DNA of 64,000 nt from Colwellia sp. MB3u-45 (GCF_014077005.1 NZ_JACGVC010000044.1:248001-312000); one strand, 5' to 3'. Positions 25,786-35,753 are shown, counted from the stretch's first letter. The notes: generated by a model from the sequence alone, not told the origin. Numbers and translations are program-made.

Positions 25786-27096
25786 ATGAATAAAACACCC
25801 TTATTGCTATTAAGTCTTGGCTTGTTATATTTTGCTCCGGTACTGGTAAATATCACCGGGTTTATCGATATTGGCATAGCTCAAGCGGCGGATTCAACGC
25901 CTGAAACAAGGCAATCTAAAATAGTGCCAGCCATGCGAGATCGGGTTTACAGCCAGCTAGCACGAGCACAAAAACAGGCCGATGAAGGTGATAAAATTGG
26001 CGGCTTTGCGATTTTAGATGAAGTTAAAGCCCGCCTTGATAGCTTAAATTCGTATGAACGTGCCATGCTCTGGAACTTTTACGGTTTTATGCACTATGGT
26101 AATGACGATACCGAATTAGCTATGACTAGCTTTGAAAAGGTGGTGCGTGAAGAAGGGATCCCCGACAGTCTTTATTTATCCACTTTGTATTCACTGGCAC
26201 AGTTGGCAATGCAGCAAAATAATTATCCCAAAGCTTTGGCTTATCTCAAGCAATGGCAAAGTGTTAATAAAAAAGCGTTAACGCCAGGTCAAGATTTACT
26301 CTTTGCTCAGATTTTTTACCAAGACAAGCAATATGAAGCCAGTATTAGCCATATTGACAGCGCCATAGCACAGGCTTTAGCTAAAAATGATCTACCCGCA
26401 GAAAATTGGCTGATATTGCAACGCGCTGCGTATTTTGAATTAAAACAACCAAAGCAAGTCACTAAGGTAATGGAACAACTGGTACGTTATTACAATAAAG
26501 CTGAATATTGGCCACAACTAGCAGCTATGTACGGAGAAATTGGTGAAGAAGCTAAGCAGTTAGCGGTCATGGAAGCGGCTTGGCAAAATGACTTTATTAC
26601 CAAACCCAATGATATTATTTCTTTAGTACAGTTATATCTTTATCATAACGTACCCTACAAGGCGGCCAACTTGTTACATGAAGCCATTGACAAGGGGCAA
26701 GTGAGTGCAAAAGAAAAATATTTTAATTTGTTAGCACAAGCTTACCTAATGGCGAAAGAAGATAATAAAGCGATCCCGGTATTGCAACAAGCGGCCAGCA
26801 TTGCTGAAACTGGTGTTTTTGATGCGCAATTAGCGCAAGCTTATTTAAATACTGAGCATTGGCAACTTGCGCAAGATGCCGCAAAAAAAGCCATAGCTCG
26901 CGGCGGCCTGTCCTCAACGGGCACTATGTATTTAGTGGTGGGTATGGCGCAATTTAATTTAAAAAAATATGATCAGGCGCTAACTTCTTTAACCCAAGCT
27001 ATTAGTTATGCTGAAACGACCAAAGTGGCAAAACAATGGTTTACTTACGTTGAAAAAGAGCAGATTCAGCAAAACCGCTTAGCTATGTTGAATTAA
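25786..27096 (+). CDS. Secreted TPR-repeat protein of the TonB operon
   Basis: 436 residues with an N-terminal signal (about 1-36, ending AQAAD) and tetratricopeptide-like helix pairs through the length, for example AKEKYFNLLAQAYLMAKEDNKAIPVLQQA and TMYLVVGMAQFNLKKYDQALTSLTQAI. TPR proteins commonly end TonB2-type operons in Vibrio and Shewanella; a scaffolding role in the periplasm is inferred. Ninety-six bases separate it from tonB, and AGGA lies upstream of the start. The stop codon is the first base triplet of a 13-bp tandem repeat. Confidence 0.85.
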   Translation: MNKTPLLLLSLGLLYFAPVLVNITGFIDIGIAQAADSTPETRQSKIVPAMRDRVYSQLARAQKQADEGDKIGGFAILDEVKARLDSLNSYERAMLWNFYGFMHYGNDDTELAMTSFEKVVREEGIPDSLYLSTLYSLAQLAMQQNNYPKALAYLKQWQSVNKKALTPGQDLLFAQIFYQDKQYEASISHIDSAIAQALAKNDLPAENWLILQRAAYFELKQPKQVTKVMEQLVRYYNKAEYWPQLAAMYGEIGEEAKQLAVMEAAWQNDFITKPNDIISLVQLYLYHNVPYKAANLLHEAIDKGQVSAKEKYFNLLAQAYLMAKEDNKAIPVLQQAASIAETGVFDAQLAQAYLNTEHWQLAQDAAKKAIARGGLSSTGTMYLVVGMAQFNLKKYDQALTSLTQAISYAETTKVAKQWFTYVEKEQIQQNRLAMLN

Positions 27097-27145
27097 AGCG
27101 TTAAACTAAAACGTTGAACTAAAACGTTGAACTAAAGCGTTAAAA
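27094..27145 (+). repeat. Four 13-bp tandem units starting at a stop codon
   Basis: TAAAGCGTTAAAC, TAAAACGTTGAAC, TAAAACGTTGAAC, TAAAGCGTTAAAA. The first TAA is the stop codon of the TPR gene. The following 230 bases (27146-27376) show no feature I can name. Confidence 0.88.
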
Positions 27146-27376
27146 TAATATCCCGGAAAGCAGCATAAATGCCGTTAGGCGATGAGCAAGTGAGTGCTAT
27201 GAGAAGAGATAAACTATGTAATTGGCACCCTAGTAAGGCGTAGTTTCAAGGATAACGGGTAACTATTGATCTAATACAAGCTGTCTATTGATGAGAAAAA
27301 TAAATACCTAAAGGCTCCTTATACGGCTGTTTTTTGTTTATTTTTATTTTAATAATCAAAATTATAACCATTTATC

Positions 27377-27742
27377 GTCAGTGTCCGGCGACCTGCACAT
27401 TTCCCTCGTTAACCTTTCCTTCTAAAGTTACTTCCAGCTAATTCATTGGAGCAACTTATGTCTTGTAAAAATTTTGATGATTGGAAAACTTCTTGATGAA
27501 CAAATAGCTAGCGGCTTATCTGTGCTCCAGTTTTGTCATCAACATCAATTAAAGCTAAAATATTTTTACTCCCGTTAATCTATGATTTGTAAGGCGGCAG
27601 ACAACAAGGGTTTTATTCAAGCACATGTCATTACCAAGCAAGCCACATTGTCTTGAGCAACTAAGTCAAAACCCTACTGATATTGCTCCACTGGTACCTT
27701 GGAATGTAAAATTTGGCTAGGTGTTGTTTACTAGACGCTCAC
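27377..27742. mobile_element. IS66-family relic 2 (366 bp, internally deleted)
   Basis: Left end GTCAGTGTCCGGCGACCTGC parallels the left end of relic 1; right end read in reverse GTGAGCGTCTAGTAAACAAC parallels its right end. It keeps the first accessory frame (27458-27575) in decayed form and the same right part as relic 1, but lacks tnpC. Its right end abuts, and seems to cut, the MITE-like copy at 27743. Confidence 0.75.
27458..27575 (+). pseudogene. IS66 accessory-protein (TnpA-type) fragment
   Basis: MSCKNFDDWKT, then a frameshift/stop, then LDEQIASGLSVLQFCHQHQL and KLKYFYSR. The pattern W..L..EQ..SGLS...FC..H.L....FY is that of IS66 first-frame proteins. Broken by a frameshift and later stops. 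Confidence 0.7.
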
Positions 27743-27868
27743 GTTAAAATGAAAAACTATGGCGTTATAAAATTTATAAGGTGAATAACTACTGATTAAA
27801 TTTCATGTCTGGTATTTATCCATTTTTCTGCATGAAAAAGGTGCTCACTTAATTCATCAAATGAGTAT
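27743..27868 (-). mobile_element. MITE-like element, copy 3 (truncated, minus strand)
   Basis: Read on the minus strand it begins ATACTCATTTGATGAATTAA, contains GCAGAAAAATGGATAAATACC and TTATAAATTTTATAACGCC, and matches copy 2 at 10658 for about 125 bases. It stops at CATTTTAAC, where the IS66 relic begins; about 45 bases of the far end are missing. Confidence 0.7.
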
Positions 27869-27961
27869 AATTCATTATTTTATTGGTCATTAGCCAATAG
27901 TCACTTGGTAATAATCAGTAAAATAATAGATAATGTCGTGATCTTAGCAGTGGAGGATAAA

Positions 27962-28744
27962 ATGCGTTACGCTTTAGGCATAGAATACGATGGTAGCAAC
28001 TACTACGGTTGGCAAAGACAAAAGAATGTTATTAGTGTGCAGGAGTCATTAGAAAAGGCTTTATCAAAAATAGCAAATGAACCCATTGAGGTAGTATGTG
28101 CAGGCCGAACCGATACTGGGGTCAACGCGACTAATCAGGTCATTCATTTTGAAACTGATAAAGTCCGTAAAGATGTTGCTTGGACACTAGGCGTTAATAC
28201 TAACCTACCAAAAGATATTGCGGTATCTTGGGTGAAAGAGGTTAATGATGACTTTCATGCGCGCTTTAGTGCAACGGCTAGACGGTATCGTTATATTATT
28301 AATAACAATCGGTTACGGTCAGCGATTTTAAGTTCAGGTATTAGCTTTTGTCATTTTCCACTTAATGAAAATTTAATGCATCAAGCCGCACAATATTTGG
28401 TGGGTCAACACGATTTTACGTCGTTTAGAACCGTGCATTGTCAATCACATTCTCCAACCCGTACCTTGCATCATTGTAATGTTTCTCGCCAAGGTGAGTT
28501 TATTATTATTGATGTTAAAGGTAATGCGTTTTTACACCATATGGTGAGAAATATTGCCGGTAGTTTGATGAAAGTAGGTCAGGAACTAAAACCAGTGAGT
28601 TGGCTCAAAGAAGTATTAGAAGCAAAAAATCGTTGTGTTGCTGGTATTACAGCACCATCGGCTGGACTATACTTTGTTGATGTTGATTACCCAGAGGAGT
28701 TTGGCATTCCAAAGCGCAACCCAGGACCCTTGTTTTTACTATAA
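27962..28744 (+). CDS. truA: tRNA pseudouridine(38-40) synthase TruA
   Basis: 260 residues. It converts uridines 38, 39 and 40 of the tRNA anticodon arm to pseudouridine. The catalytic Asp51 is in [23 protein letters not shown] at the N terminus and [19 protein letters not shown] are family signatures. The start at 27962 follows a strong ribosome-binding site (GGAGG, six bases upstream) and gives the standard [12 protein letters not shown] terminus; the frame continues upstream to 27905 but that extension is unlikely. In relatives truA follows fimV; here it comes after the IS66-bracketed region. Confidence 0.96.
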   Translation: MRYALGIEYDGSNYYGWQRQKNVISVQESLEKALSKIANEPIEVVCAGRTDTGVNATNQVIHFETDKVRKDVAWTLGVNTNLPKDIAVSWVKEVNDDFHARFSATARRYRYIINNNRLRSAILSSGISFCHFPLNENLMHQAAQYLVGQHDFTSFRTVHCQSHSPTRTLHHCNVSRQGEFIIIDVKGNAFLHHMVRNIAGSLMKVGQELKPVSWLKEVLEAKNRCVAGITAPSAGLYFVDVDYPEEFGIPKRNPGPLFLL

Positions 28745-28890
28745 TCAAATATTAGAAGTAAACAGACCAGTTTTTCCTATAATTATATAGGTGTTCTATG
28801 GTTTAATTCATAGTATTAGCAAAAATTTTATATTTAGTGGTTGTATTTTAAACAATTATTAGATCTTTCGTGTATAGGCAAAAATATATT

Positions 28891-29748
28891 ATGAGCTGGA
28901 TTGAAAAGATTCTCCCAAAAGCAAAGTCGACACAAAAAAGAAATATTCCAGAAGGTGTTTGGAGTAAGTGTACTAGCTGTAACGCGGTTCTATATAAAAT
29001 TGAGTTAGACCGACAGATGTCGGTTTGTCCAAAGTGTGATCATCACATGCGAATTTCTGCACGTAAACGCATTGACGGTTTTCTTGACCAAGGCGAGCGA
29101 GTCGAGCTAGGTGAAGAATTTGAAGCACAAGATATTCTCAAGTTTAAAGACTCAAAACGCTATAAAGATCGTCTTTCAGCGGCGAAAAAAAGTACCGGTG
29201 AAAAAGATGCCTTGGTGGTAATGAGAGGTGAATTACATGGGCAACCTATTGTTGTTGCTGCATTTGAATTCGGCTTTTTAGGTGGCTCAATGGCGTCTGT
29301 TGTTGGAGCGCGTTTTGTTAAAGGTGTTGAGTACTGTTTAGCAAATAATGTACCTTTTGTTTGTTTTTCTGCTAGTGGCGGTGCGCGTATGCAAGAAGCA
29401 TTGTTTTCATTAATGCAAATGGCAAAAACCAGTGCCGCTTTAGCAAAAATGAGTGAAAAAGGTCTCCCTTACATCTCAGTATTAACCGATCCAACTATGG
29501 GTGGTGTTTCAGCAAGTTTGGCGATGCTAGGTGATATTAACGTGGCTGAACCCAAAGCATTGATTGGTTTTGCCGGCCCGCGCGTTATTGAACAGACGGT
29601 ACGTGAAAAACTACCTGAAGGTTTTCAGCGCAGTGAGTTCTTAAAAGAGAAAGGCGCGATTGACATCATTGTTGACCGCCGTGAAATGCGCAGTACTTTA
29701 GCAAGAATGCTTGCTAAGTTTATGGGACAAGATAGCCCAGCAGCCTAA
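28891..29748 (+). CDS. accD: Acetyl-CoA carboxylase carboxyltransferase subunit beta
   Basis: 285 residues. With AccA it transfers the carboxyl group from biotin to acetyl-CoA, giving malonyl-CoA for fatty-acid synthesis. The N-terminal zinc ribbon has Cys27, Cys30, Cys46 and Cys49 (CTSC, CPKC). The crotonase-like core contains [20 protein letters not shown] and [19 protein letters not shown] 28891 ([10 protein letters not shown]) matches the family start; the upstream GTG at 28870 is not needed. It precedes folC by only 10 bases, as in many gammaproteobacteria. Confidence 0.97.
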   Translation: MSWIEKILPKAKSTQKRNIPEGVWSKCTSCNAVLYKIELDRQMSVCPKCDHHMRISARKRIDGFLDQGERVELGEEFEAQDILKFKDSKRYKDRLSAAKKSTGEKDALVVMRGELHGQPIVVAAFEFGFLGGSMASVVGARFVKGVEYCLANNVPFVCFSASGGARMQEALFSLMQMAKTSAALAKMSEKGLPYISVLTDPTMGGVSASLAMLGDINVAEPKALIGFAGPRVIEQTVREKLPEGFQRSEFLKEKGAIDIIVDRREMRSTLARMLAKFMGQDSPAA

Positions 29749-29758
29749 CGGTAAACTC

Positions 29759-31033
29759 ATGTCAAAAATGACTCAAAGCCATTCACAAAGAAAAAATCTT
29801 ACTGAATGGCTTTCTTATTTAGAAAGCATTCACTCAGTCGAAATAGAGCTTGGCTTAAAGCGTATTACCGCTGTGGCGAAAAATCTTAACATTGCTTTTC
29901 CTAAGTCAACGGTGATCACCGTTGCCGGCACTAATGGCAAGGGCACTACCTGTGCTTTTCTAGAAAATGCGTTTTTAGCACAAAACTTAACTTGTTCAGT
30001 TTACTCTTCACCTCATATTGAGCGCTTTAATGAGCGTTTGCGCCTTAATCGCTGTGAAGTGAGTGACAAGGCACTCGTGAGTGCTTTTGAAACTATAGAA
30101 AGCGCCCGTGGCGATATTAGCCTAACCTACTACGAATACACTACATTAGCGGCTTTGTTGGTTTTAATGGCCGAACAGCCCGAGGTTATTATTCTTGAAG
30201 TTGGCTTAGGTGGACGTTTAGATGCTACTAACATGATCGACGCCGATATTGCCGTCATTACCACTATTGATTTAGATCACCAAGCATTTTTGGGTAACAC
30301 GCGAGAAGCTATTGGTTTCGAAAAAGCGGGCATAATGCGGGCAAATAAAGTGGTGGTAGTGGGTGATACTAATCCACCTAGCTCATTAATCACTCACGCC
30401 AAGGATATTGGTGCTATAACGTATTCTCGCGAGCAAAAATTTACTGTTGAACAAGGCGATAATAACACTTGGCATTGGCGCAGTAGTCACCAGGTTTTTT
30501 CAGCACTGACACCTTGCCAAATACCCCAAGACAACGTGGCAACAGCGATTATGGTGTTAAGTGTTTTAGCGGATAAACTCAGTTTATCGTTAGATAGTGC
30601 CTTTATCAATCAGGTTATTACTCAAACAAAAGTCGCGGGGAGAATGGAGAAATTCATTCTTGATTGTGATGTTATTTTAGACGTTGGTCATAATCCACAA
30701 GCGGCGCGATATTTAGCAGCACAATTGCAGCAGTTAAACTATCCTAAGGTTCATGCTGTGCTAGGCATGTTGGCAGATAAAGATATCACCAACACCATAG
30801 CACCACTATTGCCAGAAGTTGCGCATTGGTATATAGGTACGCTTGATATTAACAGAGGCTGTGAAGCAAAAAAAATCCTTGAAGCTACAGAAATAGACCC
30901 TGCTAAGGTGAATTGTTTTGACAATGTCTCTCAGGCATTTAAAATGGCTAAAAAGAATGCAAAAGCAACTGATCTTATTCTGGTTTTCGGATCTTTCTAT
31001 ACGGTTGCTGAAATAAGACGTTTGTTAGTTTAG
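29759..31033 (+). CDS. folC: Dihydrofolate synthase / folylpolyglutamate synthase FolC
   Basis: 424 residues. It adds glutamate to dihydropteroate and to folates, an ATP-dependent Mur-ligase-fold enzyme. The P-loop GTNGKGT is at 57-63; SSPHIERFNERLRLN and LEVGLGGRLDATN carry the conserved histidine, glutamate and loop residues, and DVGHNPQAARYLA the C-terminal domain signature. The start at 29759 lies 10 bases after accD; the frame extends upstream into accD without a good start, and ATG 29768 is a possible alternative. Nineteen bases before dedD's start. Confidence 0.95.
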   Translation: MSKMTQSHSQRKNLTEWLSYLESIHSVEIELGLKRITAVAKNLNIAFPKSTVITVAGTNGKGTTCAFLENAFLAQNLTCSVYSSPHIERFNERLRLNRCEVSDKALVSAFETIESARGDISLTYYEYTTLAALLVLMAEQPEVIILEVGLGGRLDATNMIDADIAVITTIDLDHQAFLGNTREAIGFEKAGIMRANKVVVVGDTNPPSSLITHAKDIGAITYSREQKFTVEQGDNNTWHWRSSHQVFSALTPCQIPQDNVATAIMVLSVLADKLSLSLDSAFINQVITQTKVAGRMEKFILDCDVILDVGHNPQAARYLAAQLQQLNYPKVHAVLGMLADKDITNTIAPLLPEVAHWYIGTLDINRGCEAKKILEATEIDPAKVNCFDNVSQAFKMAKKNAKATDLILVFGSFYTVAEIRRLLV

Positions 31034-31051
31034 CCATGCTTGGAGTCTAAT

Positions 31052-31684
31052 TTGTCTACACCATTTCAAAATCGTTTAGTGGGTACCATTATTGTTGCAG
31101 CTATCGCCATCATATTCTTACCTGATGTACTTGATGGTGACAAAAAAACTTACCAAGATAACTTTGAGGCCATTCCAAGCACACCTCAGGTAGACTTTTT
31201 GCAAGCCAAAAAAAGCTTTCCAGAAGAAAAACTGGCTAATTTACCCGTAGAGTCTATTTCTGATGAGCTTGCCCTGGACGAGCAAAGTGTTATCGACTCA
31301 GCAAAAGCCCTTAAGGAAAAAGGTGTTACCGTCTCTACTTTATCCAAAGAGCCTGATTTTTCAGCTGTGCCGGCAGTCGCGTCAGCAAAAACTTCTGTGA
31401 CTGAAACCATAAAAAAAGTACCTAGCAAAGCAATACCTCAACAGGCGTGGGTCATTCAATTGGGCAGTTTTCGTCATCAAAATAATGTTGATGACTTACT
31501 CAGTAAATTACAAAAAGCCGGCTACACCGCCTTTACTAAGCCTATTAAAACTAAAAATGGTAATTTGACCAAGGTGTGTATTGGACCTGAATTGATCAAG
31601 TCATCCTTGGAAGCACAGTTACCGGCATTGAAAAAGTTGACTAATGTGCAAGGTAAAGTGGCTCGCTTTTATCCAGCTAAATAA
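31052..31684 (+). CDS. dedD: DedD-like SPOR-domain cell-division protein (TTG start)
   Basis: 210 residues. One N-terminal membrane helix (about 8-25) in the sequence [22 protein letters not shown] matches E. coli DedD ([20 protein letters not shown]). A variable periplasmic linker follows, then a SPOR domain (about 130-207, [27 protein letters not shown]) that binds denuded septal peptidoglycan. TTG at 31052 is chosen because GGAG lies six bases before it; TTG 31040 would add four residues. The order folC-dedD-cvpA-purF is conserved with E. coli. Confidence 0.9.
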   Translation: MSTPFQNRLVGTIIVAAIAIIFLPDVLDGDKKTYQDNFEAIPSTPQVDFLQAKKSFPEEKLANLPVESISDELALDEQSVIDSAKALKEKGVTVSTLSKEPDFSAVPAVASAKTSVTETIKKVPSKAIPQQAWVIQLGSFRHQNNVDDLLSKLQKAGYTAFTKPIKTKNGNLTKVCIGPELIKSSLEAQLPALKKLTNVQGKVARFYPAK

Positions 31685-31755
31685 TAAAATTAATAGTAAA
31701 TCCTAGTCGCCTTCTGATAGAATGCGCGCCTCTAATCAATGAGAATATTCGATTT

Positions 31756-32238
31756 ATGGTTTGGATAGATTATACCATTTTGGCTGTCATTGGCATTTCA
31801 GCTTTAATTAGCTTAGTGCGTGGCTTTGTCAAAGAAGCGGTTTCATTAATTGTCTGGATCAGTGCCTTTTTTGTCGCTAGCAGCTTCTATGTCAACTTGT
31901 CGACCCAACTCACCAATATTTCTGATCAACTGCTGCGTAACGCCGCCTCGATTACCATTTTATTTATCTCCACCTTAATTTTAGGTGCGCTTATTAATTA
32001 CATCATTGGTCAACTTGTTAGCAAAACCGGTTTGTCTGGTACCGATAGGGTATTGGGTATCGTGTTCGGGGCGTTAAGAGGTGTATTAATTATAGCTGCG
32101 GTATTATTTTTTATGGATGCGTTTACGCCCGCGTCATCTAGAGCATGGTGGCAGAATTCACAATTAGTTCCAGAATTTACATTAATAGTTGAATGGTTTT
32201 TTGAGTATCTCAAACAATCATCAAGTTTTTTAGCTTAG
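31756..32238 (+). CDS. cvpA: CvpA family membrane protein
   Basis: 160 residues with four predicted inner-membrane helices (about 5-20, 28-47, 65-88, 103-123). The conserved [28 protein letters not shown]-terminal block and [18 protein letters not shown] are CvpA signatures. In E. coli the protein is needed for colicin V production and for envelope stress tolerance; the mechanism is not established. It precedes purF by 32 bases, the same order as in E. coli, and probably shares its transcript. Confidence 0.94.
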   Translation: MVWIDYTILAVIGISALISLVRGFVKEAVSLIVWISAFFVASSFYVNLSTQLTNISDQLLRNAASITILFISTLILGALINYIIGQLVSKTGLSGTDRVLGIVFGALRGVLIIAAVLFFMDAFTPASSRAWWQNSQLVPEFTLIVEWFFEYLKQSSSFLA

Positions 32239-32270
32239 TATTTAAACTTAGTTCGTCGGAGAAAAAATTC

Positions 32271-33788
32271 ATGTGTGGTATTGTTGGTATTGTTGGTAAA
32301 ACACCCGTTGTTACAGCTTTATATGATGGCTTAACGGTATTACAGCATCGTGGCCAAGACGCAGCAGGTATCGTGACTATTCACGATGATACCTTTAGAT
32401 TGCGAAAAGGTAACGGTTTGGTGAAAGATGTTTTTCATACCCGCCATATGTTACGTCTGCAAGGTAATATGGGTATTGGTCATATTCGTTATCCAACGGC
32501 AGGAACATCAAGTTCATCAGAAGCGCAGCCATTTTATGCCAACTCACCTTTTGGTATTTCTCTAGCGCATAACGGCAATTTAACTAATGCCGAAGAGTTA
32601 AAGTTATGGCTTAACAGAGAAGCCCGTCGTCATGTCAATACGACATCTGACTCCGAATTATTATTAAATATTTTAGGTCACGAACTACAAAACTCAGAGC
32701 AACATACGTTAGACCCAAGTGATATTTTTAAAGCCGTAAGCAATGTTCACAAACGTGTACGTGGTGCCTATGCTACGGTTGCTTTGATTATTGGTTACGG
32801 TATGGTGGCATTTCGTGATCCTAATGGTATTCGTCCCTTGGTATTTGGTAAGCGCGAAACATCATCAGGTGTTGAATATATGGTGGCGTCTGAATCGGTA
32901 GCACTTGATGCTAACGAATTTGAGTTTGTGCGTGATGTTGCTCCTGGAGAAGCGATATTCTTTACTGAATCGGGTGAAATTCATAGCCAACAATGTGCTG
33001 AAAATCCATCATTTCATCCCTGTATTTTTGAATACGTCTATTTTGCTCGTCCTGACTCATCTATCGACAAAATTTCAGTTTACGGTTCTCGTGTTGAAAT
33101 GGGTAAAAAGCTGGGTGATAAAATTGCCAAAGAATGGGACGACATCGATATTGACGTTGTTATTCCTATTCCAGAAACCTCTTGTGATACCGCATTAGAG
33201 ATTGCCCGTCACCTTAATATTCCATATCGCCAAGGTTTTGTTAAAAATCGTTATATTGGCCGTACTTTTATTATGCCGGGACAAGAGCTGCGTAAAAAAT
33301 CAGTACGTCGCAAGCTTAATGCTATTGGTACAGAGTTTTTAGGCAAAAATGTTTTGTTAGTTGATGACTCTATCGTACGTGGCACAACGTCAGGACAAAT
33401 TATTGAGATGGCTCGTGCCGCCGGTGCTAAAAAAGTGTATTTTGCTTCAGCTGCACCAGAGATTCGTTTCCCTAATGTTTACGGCATTGACATGCCAAGT
33501 GCTAATGAGTTAATTGCTCATGGTCGCGAACTAGACGATATCTGCGAGCTTATCGGTGCAGATAAACTGATTTTTCAAACACTAGAAGATTTGGTTGCGG
33601 CTGTTTCAATACAAAATCCAGATATTACTGAATTTGAAACCTCAGTTTTTAATGGCGAATATGTTACTAAGGACATAGATCAAAGCTATTTAGACCGATT
33701 AGACGCTTTGCGCAATAACGACACTAAAGAAACCTCTGATAAAAATGCTGACTCAATTATTGATATGCATAATGAAGGTTCAGAATAA
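32271..33788 (+). CDS. purF: Amidophosphoribosyltransferase PurF
   Basis: 505 residues, the E. coli length. It makes 5-phosphoribosylamine from PRPP and glutamine, the first step of purine synthesis. The N-terminal nucleophile Cys2 (MCGIVGIVG) starts the glutaminase domain, with [11 protein letters not shown] and NGNLTN following. The phosphoribosyltransferase motif [17 protein letters not shown] lies near 361-377. No PurR-like operator was recognised upstream of cvpA-purF. Ends 34 bases before a strong terminator. Confidence 0.97.
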   Translation: MCGIVGIVGKTPVVTALYDGLTVLQHRGQDAAGIVTIHDDTFRLRKGNGLVKDVFHTRHMLRLQGNMGIGHIRYPTAGTSSSSEAQPFYANSPFGISLAHNGNLTNAEELKLWLNREARRHVNTTSDSELLLNILGHELQNSEQHTLDPSDIFKAVSNVHKRVRGAYATVALIIGYGMVAFRDPNGIRPLVFGKRETSSGVEYMVASESVALDANEFEFVRDVAPGEAIFFTESGEIHSQQCAENPSFHPCIFEYVYFARPDSSIDKISVYGSRVEMGKKLGDKIAKEWDDIDIDVVIPIPETSCDTALEIARHLNIPYRQGFVKNRYIGRTFIMPGQELRKKSVRRKLNAIGTEFLGKNVLLVDDSIVRGTTSGQIIEMARAAGAKKVYFASAAPEIRFPNVYGIDMPSANELIAHGRELDDICELIGADKLIFQTLEDLVAAVSIQNPDITEFETSVFNGEYVTKDIDQSYLDRLDALRNNDTKETSDKNADSIIDMHNEGSE

Positions 33789-33822
33789 TTACCTAAATTT
33801 TAAATACTAAATCTTTGATATT

Positions 33823-33850
33823 AAAAAACCGCTAATTAAGCGGTTTTTTT
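33823..33850. terminator. Terminator between purF and the Yip1 gene
   Basis: Stem AAAAAACCGCT / AGCGGTTTTTT with a short AT loop. Flanking A and T runs make it usable from both sides for these convergent genes. Confidence 0.88.
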
Positions 33851-33902
33851 ATGTTCAAGAAAAAGGGTATGTCGTGATCACATAGCTGTGAACGCACGAC
33901 GA
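33851..33902. repeat. Post-terminator repeat family, copy 2
   Basis: Starts directly after the terminator: ATGTTCAAGAAAAAGGGTATG, then GTGATCAC, then a short divergent tail. The TTCA-AGA..GGTATG..GATCAC pattern is shared with copies at 7499 and 42438. Confidence 0.55.
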
Positions 33903-33918
33903 TGTTTATTTTGTGTTG

Positions 33919-34518
33919 TTAGCTAATATATTCAACGCCTAAGCCAGAACTAAAAACGATAGCACTTGCTGCCATGAGTGCCACAATCAGTACTAGACCA
34001 CAAGTTACAACAGAGCTTGAATAAATAAAGCCTTTTTCTTCAGGTATATTCATCATAATGGGTACACCTGAATAAAGCAGATATACCGAGTAACACAGCG
34101 CGGCTAACCCGGCCAGAGTTACAAACCAAAGCACTGGAAATAGCGCAGCTAAACCAACCATCAATAAAGGTGTTGCTGCATAGGCGGCTAGCTCTAATGA
34201 CTGGGTGAAGTTTGGTGTTGAATCAAAGGTTTTTGCCATCCATTGAATTAAAACGGCTAGGGAAAGTACACCTATAATTAAACCAATATACATAGCGATT
34301 GACATAAAGATTGCGTTTGATTCAGTCAATCGAATCGGATCGCCTGCGCCTATTGCCCAGCCAATATGTGCAGTAGCATAATAACCACAAATGGCGGGAA
34401 TTAAGGCTATAGTGAGAATATGCACCATAGAATAGGTTAAGCTCTCGTGACGTTTCTCAATGGTTTGCCATTCTTTTTTAGGTGCAGTATAAAGCCCCCA
34501 GATATGATTTAAGATCAT
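33919..34518 (-). CDS. Yip1-domain inner-membrane protein
   Basis: 199 residues with five predicted membrane helices. The N-terminal NHIWGLYTAPKKEWQTIEKR motif, a cytoplasmic amphipathic segment before the first helix, is typical of bacterial Yip1-family proteins (E. coli YohC type). Helices lie near 30-52, 70-92, 108-135, 137-150 and 170-194. Function is unknown in bacteria. It is convergent with purF and has its own upstream region of about 230 bases. Confidence 0.85.
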   Translation of the reverse strand: MILNHIWGLYTAPKKEWQTIEKRHESLTYSMVHILTIALIPAICGYYATAHIGWAIGAGDPIRLTESNAIFMSIAMYIGLIIGVLSLAVLIQWMAKTFDSTPNFTQSLELAAYAATPLLMVGLAALFPVLWFVTLAGLAALCYSVYLLYSGVPIMMNIPEEKGFIYSSSVVTCGLVLIVALMAASAIVFSSGLGVEYIS

Positions 34519-34733
34519 GTTATGTACCTCTCTCTGTACTGTAGCCCAAAATATTGCAGATATAAGTAAAAATCTGCGACCTGACTTTAAATCAACGTTA
34601 TTTTTTTTATTGTTGATATGCTATTTATGTAAGATGAAGAGGGATTCGTCAAGGCTTGTTTGATATTTAGACGTAAATATATTTCTTTAGCCATCTATCA
34701 GTCTGCTAATTTGTCTTTTAGACAAAAAATGAC

Positions 34734-34761
34734 TAGCAGACTTTAATTAGCAGACTTTAAT
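34734..34761 (-). repeat. Perfect 14-bp tandem duplication spanning a stop codon
   Basis: TAGCAGACTTTAAT twice on the plus strand. Read on the minus strand, ATTAAAGTCTGCTA is repeated, and the TAA stop of the 34747-35037 gene falls at the junction. Confidence 0.88.
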
Positions 34762-35037
34762 GCGCACAATCTTCATGACTTCAAGTTCAAAACCTGCAAC
34801 CGTTTCTTTAGTGGCATAATAGGTAATATTGACCTGTTGGTTGTGTAACGACTTATAAAGTTTTTTTCTACGATACTTAAAAGGTACATCAATACCCTTT
34901 AGCATAATGGTATTTAGGTACCAATGGTCAACTTCACGCTGCACATGTGAGAGCACAGTTTTTTGCTCACTATGAGTAAGTGCCTGGTGTTTCTTTGTTA
35001 GTGATTCAGCGTCAGTTTGTTTCATTGTGGTATTCAC
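34747..35037 (-). CDS. Small conserved-looking protein of unknown function
   Basis: 96 residues, basic C-terminal half, no signal peptide or membrane segment. I do not recognise the family. It contains a helical, charged N-terminal part (TKKHQALTHSEQKTVLSHVQREVDHWYLN) and a beta-rich looking second part (KGIDVPFKYRRKKLYKS, VNITYYATKETVAGFELEVMKIVRIKV). Codon use looks like the neighbours and the frame is clean, which supports a real gene. The 455 bases upstream (35038-35492) contain no further gene or recognisable site. Confidence 0.65.
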   Translation of the reverse strand: MNTTMKQTDAESLTKKHQALTHSEQKTVLSHVQREVDHWYLNTIMLKGIDVPFKYRRKKLYKSLHNQQVNITYYATKETVAGFELEVMKIVRIKVC

Positions 35038-35492
35038 TATGTTTTTGTTAAAAATAAGTTCGTCTGGTTAACTTGTTAAGGAAATATTATAACAAATAGT
35101 GCCACTTTATTTTAGCTAATTGCTGACTTTTAACGCTATCTTTGAATACTTGTTAGTAAAAATTAATTATTATTGAGTTATTTAAACGTCGATAATTGAT
35201 TAATTCCAAAGCAAAGTTACTCTTTATTGCCATAGCAGGCAGGTAAGTTGTTGCGAAAATCGTTTATCAAGATAGCCGGGCGTTGAGCTATAAGTTGTGG
35301 TGAGTAGCAGCTTAGTAAAAACGATTAAACTGCTGAAAAATAATCAGTTAAAATTAATAGCCATTAATATCTGACGATCAAACAATAAATAAGCAAACAT
35401 AATGGTGTTAATAATATAACTGTCAAGGTAAAATTGGCGCTATTGTGGTAACCGTTATTTTATGTGGTCTAGTAAAAGGTAATTGAAGGTTT

Positions 35493-35753
35493 ATGGATTA
35501 TTTTGAACAGTTAGGTGTTAGTAGAGTATCGACCACCTTAGAGATTAAAAAAGCTTATCGAAAACTCGCTAATAAATATCATCCAGACAGAAATGATAGT
35601 GTTGAAGCTAAAGAAAAATTTCAATTAATTCAGCAAGCTTATGATGTTATTGCGGATCCAAAAAAACGATCTTTATATTTAAAAAATAACTATACCGTTA
35701 TCACTGATCCTCGAGAAATTGCTGACTCCTTTTGGCAAAGCGCTTTAAGTTAG
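35493..35753 (+). CDS. Minimal J-domain (DnaJ-like) protein
   Basis: 86 residues, almost only a J domain: helix II basic face ([11 protein letters not shown]), the HPD motif at 30-32 (YHPDRND) and helix III ([23 protein letters not shown]). It lacks the Gly/Phe region, zinc finger and client-binding domains of DnaJ, so it should stimulate Hsp70 (DnaK) ATPase without binding substrate itself. A 20-residue tail ([20 protein letters not shown]) may bind a partner. Three unrecognised acidic proteins follow on the same strand, 56 bases to the first. Confidence 0.9.
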   Translation: MDYFEQLGVSRVSTTLEIKKAYRKLANKYHPDRNDSVEAKEKFQLIQQAYDVIADPKKRSLYLKNNYTVITDPREIADSFWQSALS

